A stretch of 9,273 nucleotides of DNA. It comes from Candidatus Nanopelagicaceae bacterium. Its GTDB lineage: Bacteria; Actinomycetota; Actinomycetes; Nanopelagicales; Nanopelagicaceae. The position numbers and the translations under genes are program-made. Every line of letters starts with the position of its first letter. Position 1 is the first letter of the stretch. Positions 4,376 to 9,273 of the stretch are shown in pieces. Where the stretch lies: positions 1 through 9,273 of the forward strand of contig CANLAY010000029.1 of the NCBI GenBank assembly GCA_947488635.1, written 5' to 3'. The notes under the pieces are model-generated. The model did not search any database, was not told where the DNA came from, and saw only the letters and a program-made list of their open reading frames with translations.

Positions 4376-7093
4376 TCAGCCAGTATTGCGTAAGCCTGCT
4401 GCCACGCCATTAATAGTTAGCAGCAGCGCTCGAATCAATAATGGGTCTGCATCAGCACCTTCGGTGCGCACTCGGCTCAGCAAGTTAATCTGCAGCAAGT
4501 GCAGCGGTGACAGATAAGCATCACGAACTTGCAAGGTGCGGGAGAGAATTGGCTGATCTTCGAGTAGCGATTGTTTCTTAGTAAGTAAGTTAATTTCAGC
4601 CACAGTAAGCGCAAACTCAGCTTCAATGTCAGCTAGAAAATGATGCAACTCAACAGGCACAAGCTTTTCAACATAGCGACGAGCCAGCGCTAAATCTGTT
4701 TTTGCTAGCGTCATTTCAACATTGCTAATAAAGGTATGAAAGAAGTGCCATTCCTTTAGCATGCTTGATGCAACATCACTGTGACCGGCTTCGCGCGCAG
4801 CTTTTAAACCAGTGCCGACGCCATACCAACCAGGCACAATCTGACGAGATTGGGTCCAGCCAAATACCCATGGAATCGCACGCAAGCTACCTAGCCCACT
4901 TGCTGCATCTGGCCGACGTGATGGCCGGGAACCCAAGAAAAGATTTCCTAGTTGTTCAACTGGGGTGGAAGCGTAGAAATATGCTGGTAAATCAGGATGA
5001 TCGACCAGTGATCGATATTGGGCAAATGAATTATCACTAATTGATTGCATACAAGCATTCCAACTATCAAGATCTTTCGGATCTTGACGAGGTCCACGAT
5101 TAAGTACGGTTGCTTCAAGAGCGGCAGCCAAGGTTAACTCAACGTTTTCGCGCGCAAGCGAAGGCAAGGCAAACTTGTCACTAATAACTTCGCCTTGCTC
5201 AGTCATTTTGATTTCGCCATCGATAGAGCCCCACGGAAGTGCGATTAGCGCTTCATATGTTGGGCCGCCGCCACGACCGACTGAACCGCCTCGACCATGG
5301 AATAAGCGCAAGCGAACACCGTATTTCATTGCCACATCGCGCAAGTTGCGTTGAGCACGGTGAATTTCCCATTGGCTAGTTGCAATACCGGCATCTTTAT
5401 TTGAGTCTGAGTAACCCAACATGATCTCTTGCACATCGCCACGCAAAGTTAATAACTTGCGATAAGTCGGATTACTAAGAAGTTTTTCTAGAATTTCACC
5501 AGCTGCGCGAAGTTCAGCAACTGTTTCAAGTAACGGTGCAAAACCAATACGAGCAGTGCTCTGTTCGAGATCAACTAAACCAACATACTTTCCGAGAACT
5601 ACAGCTGCCAATAAGTCATCAGCGCCTTTAGTCATCGAGACGATGTAGGTTTCAATTGCAGTTGAACCAAAACGATCAATTATTTCGCCAATGGCAGAGA
5701 AGGTGTCCATGGTCTTTGTTGCATCAGCATCAAGTTCGCTCTCAACAGGCTTCTTGGCGCTAGCTAATTCAGCGGCTAGTAATTCAAATTTCTGATCATG
5801 GCTTTGCTCAAGATAGTTATCAGCGATACCTAATTGTGAGAGCACGTGATGATGGGCATCTGAATGTTCTCGGATATCCATCGTTGCGTGGTTTAAACCA
5901 AAAGTGCTGACTGTGCGAATTGTGCGTTCTAGTAAGCCTTTTGCAATTAGCTCGCCACGGTGGGCAAAAAGTGAATCGCGCATTAACGTTAAATCAGCTA
6001 ATAATTCAGCAGTATCGCGGTAATCGCGATGAGGAACATGTGGGCCTTTAGCAGCATGGCGCATACGTGTGAAAGCTAAGCGATGCACAATTGCGGTGGC
6101 TTTCAAGCGATAAGGTTCTTCGACATTTAAACGCAAGAAACGTTCTTCGAATTCTGGAATATGTTTCAAATCATTTTCAATCGAGGCAGTTAGTTCAGGT
6201 GTGGCGCCAACGATTCGAGTAGATACTGAGAGCATTTGACGTAACTCATCCATCGCTGCGATTGTTACGCGAATAGCGTGACCGGCTTGCAAAACCAGTA
6301 CATCGCGGGTTACTTCGCCAGTAATATTTGGATTTCCATCACGGTCGCCACCGATCCAGTTTCCGAAGGAAAGTGGGCGAGCGGTAACTGGCACGTCAAT
6401 ACCTAAACGCTTCATCTGTGTTGCAAAATCATTTAACACTTGGGGCACCGTTAATTTAAACAAATCATCTAAGTAATAAAGTGCGTTTATTGCTTCATCA
6501 AGTGGCTCAGGGCGATCTAGTCGAAGTTCATCAGTTTGCCAAAGCAGGTCAATCATTTCGGCTAACTTAGCAACCCGTGCTGGTGACTTTTTCTGATCAA
6601 GTAAAGTCGCAACTTTTCCTAATTTATTCAGAATAGAACGACGTGCAGCTTCAGTTGGATGCGCAGTGAATACTGGACGCACCATTAACTCCGAAACCCA
6701 GAGTGCTAAATCAGCATCTGAAAACTCATGCCCTGGTGTCTGCGCTTTTTTAGCAGCTAAGATGCGATCAGTTGCGCGGGTTAACCAGGAACCACTAACA
6801 GCACGGGTATCTGATAAAACTCGAGCACGGTGAACTTGTTCGGCGACATTTGCTAAGTGAAAGTAAGTACTAAATGCGCGCACTAACTGCACTGAATCTT
6901 CCACAGATAAATCAGAGAGAATTTCTCCGCTATCGCCTTCGCGCACAGCCTTACGCACTGCCTCAACTAAATTGAGCAGTTCGACGCCTTCTTGGCGTAC
7001 AAGGGTTTGGCCTAAGAGTTCACCTAACTGGCGAACGTCATTACGCAACTCTGCGTCATCGGCCTGAAAATCACCTGACATAGGCGTAATCAT
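4376..7093 (-). CDS. ppc: Phosphoenolpyruvate carboxylase
   Basis: Carboxylates PEP with bicarbonate to oxaloacetate, the anaplerotic entry to the TCA cycle, in the cytoplasm. The 905 residues fit bacterial PEPC (E. coli 883). Catalytic blocks are intact: VFTAHPTEAARRSI with His145, FGNWIGGDRDGNPN (243-256), GYSDSNKDAG with Lys566, FHGRGGSVGRGG with His599, Arg601 and Arg607, and LRAIPWVFGWTQSRQ (737-751). Residues matching the aspartate feedback site of the E. coli enzyme are also present: Arg607, Lys798, Arg857 and Asn903 in the C-terminal RNTG. Start uncertainty is small: ATG 7093 or the ATG four codons later; neither has a clear Shine-Dalgarno sequence. The gene diverges from mfd and is followed by gdh, so products of this strand draw on and feed the oxaloacetate/2-oxoglutarate/glutamate node. 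More than 60 arginine codons read here are all CGN. Confidence 0.98.
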   Translation of the reverse strand: MITPMSGDFQADDAELRNDVRQLGELLGQTLVRQEGVELLNLVEAVRKAVREGDSGEILSDLSVEDSVQLVRAFSTYFHLANVAEQVHRARVLSDTRAVSGSWLTRATDRILAAKKAQTPGHEFSDADLALWVSELMVRPVFTAHPTEAARRSILNKLGKVATLLDQKKSPARVAKLAEMIDLLWQTDELRLDRPEPLDEAINALYYLDDLFKLTVPQVLNDFATQMKRLGIDVPVTARPLSFGNWIGGDRDGNPNITGEVTRDVLVLQAGHAIRVTIAAMDELRQMLSVSTRIVGATPELTASIENDLKHIPEFEERFLRLNVEEPYRLKATAIVHRLAFTRMRHAAKGPHVPHRDYRDTAELLADLTLMRDSLFAHRGELIAKGLLERTIRTVSTFGLNHATMDIREHSDAHHHVLSQLGIADNYLEQSHDQKFELLAAELASAKKPVESELDADATKTMDTFSAIGEIIDRFGSTAIETYIVSMTKGADDLLAAVVLGKYVGLVDLEQSTARIGFAPLLETVAELRAAGEILEKLLSNPTYRKLLTLRGDVQEIMLGYSDSNKDAGIATSQWEIHRAQRNLRDVAMKYGVRLRLFHGRGGSVGRGGGPTYEALIALPWGSIDGEIKMTEQGEVISDKFALPSLARENVELTLAAALEATVLNRGPRQDPKDLDSWNACMQSISDNSFAQYRSLVDHPDLPAYFYASTPVEQLGNLFLGSRPSRRPDAASGLGSLRAIPWVFGWTQSRQIVPGWYGVGTGLKAAREAGHSDVASSMLKEWHFFHTFISNVEMTLAKTDLALARRYVEKLVPVELHHFLADIEAEFALTVAEINLLTKKQSLLEDQPILSRTLQVRDAYLSPLHLLQINLLSRVRTEGADADPLLIRALLLTINGVAAGLRNTG

Positions 7094-7115
7094 CGCAGGT
7101 CTTTAACAATCGCGA

Positions 7116-7145
7116 TTACCGCACGCGTACCAGGCAAGATAGAAT
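7116..7145 (+). promoter_or_regulatory. Candidate mfd promoter
   Basis: TTACCG (7116-7121) and TAGAAT (7140-7145) are 18 bases apart in the ppc-mfd divergent region. TAGAAT is a five-of-six match to TATAAT and fits TANNNT; the -35 is weaker. Transcription would start around 7152, giving a leader of about 75 bases that begins almost exactly at the strong hairpin 7158-7185. TAGCAT at 7200-7205 is a second, poorer -10 candidate downstream of the hairpin. No convincing divergent ppc promoter could be picked out. Confidence 0.4.
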
Positions 7146-7157
7146 TGTGAGTAATTC

Positions 7158-7185
7158 GCCCCCTCCCACCTTTGGGAGTTGGGGC
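7158..7185. repeat. GC-rich hairpin in the ppc-mfd intergenic region (mfd leader)
   Basis: GCCCC (7158-7162) pairs with GGGGC (7181-7185), and CTCCCA (7163-7168) with TGGGAG (7173-7178), leaving a CCTT tetraloop and a two-base TT bulge: 11 base pairs, nine of them G-C. It stands out from the AT-rich surroundings. No T run follows on either strand, which argues against a simple intrinsic terminator. At the 5' end of an mfd transcript it could protect the mRNA or limit read-through; its role is not shown by the sequence. Confidence 0.55.
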
Positions 7186-7227
7186 TTAATGGCATTTCGT
7201 AGCATCTAAGTGTGAGGGGAGGTTGTT

Positions 7228-9273
7228 GTGCGTGGCTTATTAAATTCACTTGCCGACTACCCGGAATTTATCGATGCCACCAGTGAAAATAATTTGAGTA
7301 GATCTCATAATCTGGTCACACCACCACCGAGCTTCCCATTTTTGATCGCACAAATTGCCCAATCTAGGCCAGTTCTAGTTATTAGTGGCTCAAGTCGTGG
7401 CGCTGAAGATATTGCCAGCGAACTGCGCGATTTACACGATCGCGTTCTTGAATTTCCAGCTTGGGAAACGTTGCCACATGAACGATTGAGCCCACGAAGC
7501 GACACTGTTGCGCGCCGAATTCAAACCCTAAATGAGTTAGCACATTCGGCATCTGCACTAAATCCAATTGTAATTACCCCGGTGCGCGGTGTTATTCATC
7601 GCATAATTGCAGATTTAGCAAAGCAACCGCTTCAATCTATTGAACAAGGACAAGAGATTTCCTTAAGTGAGCTAATAAGACATTTAACTAATCTGGCTTA
7701 TGTGCGAACTGATCTAGTAGAAAAGCGTGGCGAGTTTGCGGTACGTGGTGGAATCATCGATTTATTCTTGCCGCTCACTAAACATCCAGTACGTATTGAT
7801 TTCTTTGGCGATGAAATTGAAGAGTTAAATTACTTCGAAGTATCAGGGCAACGAACATCAGAACCAGTAATTGGGAAACTCGAGATTTTCCCTTGTCGCG
7901 AACTATTACTAACTCAAGAGATTCAAGTCGCAGCAAATGATCTAATTTCTAAATTTCCAGCAGCTGCTGAAATGCTTGATCGCATGGCTGCCGGAATTGC
8001 CACCGAAGGCATGGAATCACTCATACCGTTATTAATCCAAGATCAAGAAACCTTGTTAGATCGTATGCCCGCGAATACCGAAATCATTTTCCTAGATGAA
8101 GAACGAATTCGTTCAAGGGCGGCAGATCTACTTTCTACTAATGATGAATTCTTAGCCGCCTCTTGGTCTAATGCTGCAGTTGGCGCAGTTGCTCCAGTAC
8201 ATACGGGCGTAAGTACTTACCTAGCCTGGGATGAGCTGGCTGAAAAGATTATTTCCTTGGGCCTTAATCGTCGCTCACTAAACTCCTTTGGTTCTGACTT
8301 AAGTGAAAATACTGACTTTATGGCGATCTCAGCGATTGATCCGTTGCGTGGCGATATGGATCAACTATTAGCTGTGCTGGGGGAGGCAGTTTTAAATAAC
8401 TTCAAGGTGATATTCACGGCTAATGGTCACGGCATGGTTGAACGTTATGCCGGAATCTTCCGAGGTGCTGATCTACCGGTTTATGTGGTTGAACATTTGC
8501 AGGCAAAACCAACTGCGGGCTTAATCCATATAACTACTACACCGATTACCTACGGCTTCTCGTATCCAAGTGCACAAATACTTTTTATTACTGAACATGA
8601 TTTAACTGGCAGTAAATCTCGGGTTAAAGATTCAGATCGCTTGCCCTCAAAACGTAAACAAAGCGTTGATCCACTGGAATTAAAAGCTGGTGATTTTGTA
8701 GTTCATGAACAACATGGCATTGGCCGCTATGTCGAAATGATTCAGCGCGAAACTGCCGGGGTGGTTCGCGAGTATTTAATTATTGAATACGCCTCAGCAA
8801 AACGTGGCCAACCGGGCGATCGCATCTTTGTGCCAACAGATTCGTTAGAGCAAGTCAGTAAATACATTGGCGGTGAGTCACCAACAGTTCACCGCATTGG
8901 TAGCGGGGAGTGGCAGAAAGCTAAGGGCCGAGCCCGAAAAGCAGTGCGCCAAATTGCTGGTGAGCTAATTCGACTTTATGCCGCCCGCACAAGTGCGCCA
9001 GGTTTTGCATTTTCACCAGATACGCCATGGCAGCGCGAACTAGAAGATGCCTTTTCCTATATCGAAACTCTTGATCAGCTAGCCACGATCGATGAAGTTA
9101 AGCGCGACATGGAACGTCCGTTTCCGATGGATCGCATTATTTGCGGCGATGTTGGCTATGGCAAGACAGAGATTGCAATTCGCGCCGCATTTAAAGCTGT
9201 GCAAGATGGCAAACAAGTTGCCGTTTTAGTGCCAACAACTCTCTTGGTGCAGCAGCACTACAAAACTTTTACC
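7228..9273 (+). CDS. mfd: Transcription-repair coupling factor Mfd (N-terminal 682 residues, cut by window end)
   Basis: Mfd displaces RNA polymerase stalled at DNA damage and recruits UvrA for nucleotide excision repair. The UvrB-like N-terminal module includes WETLPHERLSPRSDT (from about residue 78) and VRGGIIDLF with HPVRIDFFGDEIEEL (about 173-200). The CarD-like RNA-polymerase interaction domain follows from residue 487 (KAGDFVVHEQHGIGRYVEM). The SF2 translocase begins with FSYIETLDQLATIDEVKRDM and Walker A GDVGYGKT (640-647, Lys646). The remaining motifs and the C-terminal regulatory domain lie beyond the edge. GTG 7228 is the only possible start after the in-frame TGA at 7213, with a very strong ribosome binding site (GAGGGGAGG) five bases upstream. 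Three arginines use AGA/AGG, otherwise CGN. Transcription is divergent from ppc. No frameshift is visible in the 682 codons. Confidence 0.97.
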   Translation, partial: MRGLLNSLADYPEFIDATSENNLSRSHNLVTPPPSFPFLIAQIAQSRPVLVISGSSRGAEDIASELRDLHDRVLEFPAWETLPHERLSPRSDTVARRIQTLNELAHSASALNPIVITPVRGVIHRIIADLAKQPLQSIEQGQEISLSELIRHLTNLAYVRTDLVEKRGEFAVRGGIIDLFLPLTKHPVRIDFFGDEIEELNYFEVSGQRTSEPVIGKLEIFPCRELLLTQEIQVAANDLISKFPAAAEMLDRMAAGIATEGMESLIPLLIQDQETLLDRMPANTEIIFLDEERIRSRAADLLSTNDEFLAASWSNAAVGAVAPVHTGVSTYLAWDELAEKIISLGLNRRSLNSFGSDLSENTDFMAISAIDPLRGDMDQLLAVLGEAVLNNFKVIFTANGHGMVERYAGIFRGADLPVYVVEHLQAKPTAGLIHITTTPITYGFSYPSAQILFITEHDLTGSKSRVKDSDRLPSKRKQSVDPLELKAGDFVVHEQHGIGRYVEMIQRETAGVVREYLIIEYASAKRGQPGDRIFVPTDSLEQVSKYIGGESPTVHRIGSGEWQKAKGRARKAVRQIAGELIRLYAARTSAPGFAFSPDTPWQRELEDAFSYIETLDQLATIDEVKRDMERPFPMDRIICGDVGYGKTEIAIRAAFKAVQDGKQVAVLVPTTLLVQQHYKTFT

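Noticed and set aside
4765..5040. 91-codon plus-strand open frame inside ppc
   Set aside because: Antisense to conserved PEP carboxylase blocks; no independent support.
7305..7567. Two overlapping minus-strand open frames near the start of mfd
   Set aside because: Both are antisense to the continuous Mfd frame that begins at GTG 7228 and carries clear family motifs.
1..9273. CRISPR array, insertion sequence, tRNA/rRNA or phage/defence genes
   Set aside because: No regularly spaced repeats, transposase motifs, cloverleaf sequences or defence-type domains were seen on either strand; the window is mainly core metabolism and information-processing genes.

Overview
The window reads as chromosomal core DNA of an actinobacterium with unusually low GC. 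GlmU, Prs, bL25/CTC, Pth, PEP carboxylase and Mfd all carry recognisable actinobacterial-type sequence blocks, for example WETLPHERLSPRSDT and the CarD-like RNA polymerase-interaction domain in Mfd, and GGDNGHNGL in Pth. Base composition looks roughly mid-40s % GC (judged by eye, not calculated), genes are tightly packed and no mobile DNA is visible. This would suit a streamlined freshwater lineage such as Nanopelagicales (acI), but that placement is inference.

Left part, plus strand (1-2628): the 3' end of glmU, then prs starting on the base after the glmU stop, a 161-base leader, rplY (long CTC form of bL25) and pth. This is the widely conserved glmU-prs-rplY-pth block, covering cell-wall precursor, PRPP, ribosome and peptidyl-tRNA recycling functions.

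Middle part (2629-7093): two small genes easily missed by gene finders, then two metabolic genes on the minus strand. A 56-residue protein with two CxxC pairs lies on the plus strand after pth, and its Shine-Dalgarno sequence falls in a possible hairpin. On the minus strand, ppc (PEP carboxylase, oxaloacetate supply) is followed by gdh (glutamate dehydrogenase, linking 2-oxoglutarate, ammonium and glutamate) and by a 37-residue very basic ORF whose ATG overlaps the gdh TGA. The two strands converge around 2923-2962, where an 8-bp hairpin could end transcription both ways. gdh differs sharply from its neighbours in arginine codon choice: 11 of 26 are AGA/AGG, against none seen in prs, rplY, pth or ppc.

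Right part (7094-9273): a 134-base divergent intergenic region with a promoter candidate and a strong GC-rich hairpin, then mfd (transcription-repair coupling factor) on the plus strand, cut by the window end just after Walker A. The ppc/gdh block separates pth from mfd, which are close neighbours in several other bacteria.

No tRNA, rRNA, CRISPR array, insertion sequence or defence system was seen. The observations most worth a second look are the two small genes, the four-cysteine one occupying the slot held by the zinc-binding anti-sigma gene fin (yabK) in Bacillus subtilis, and the foreign-looking gdh.
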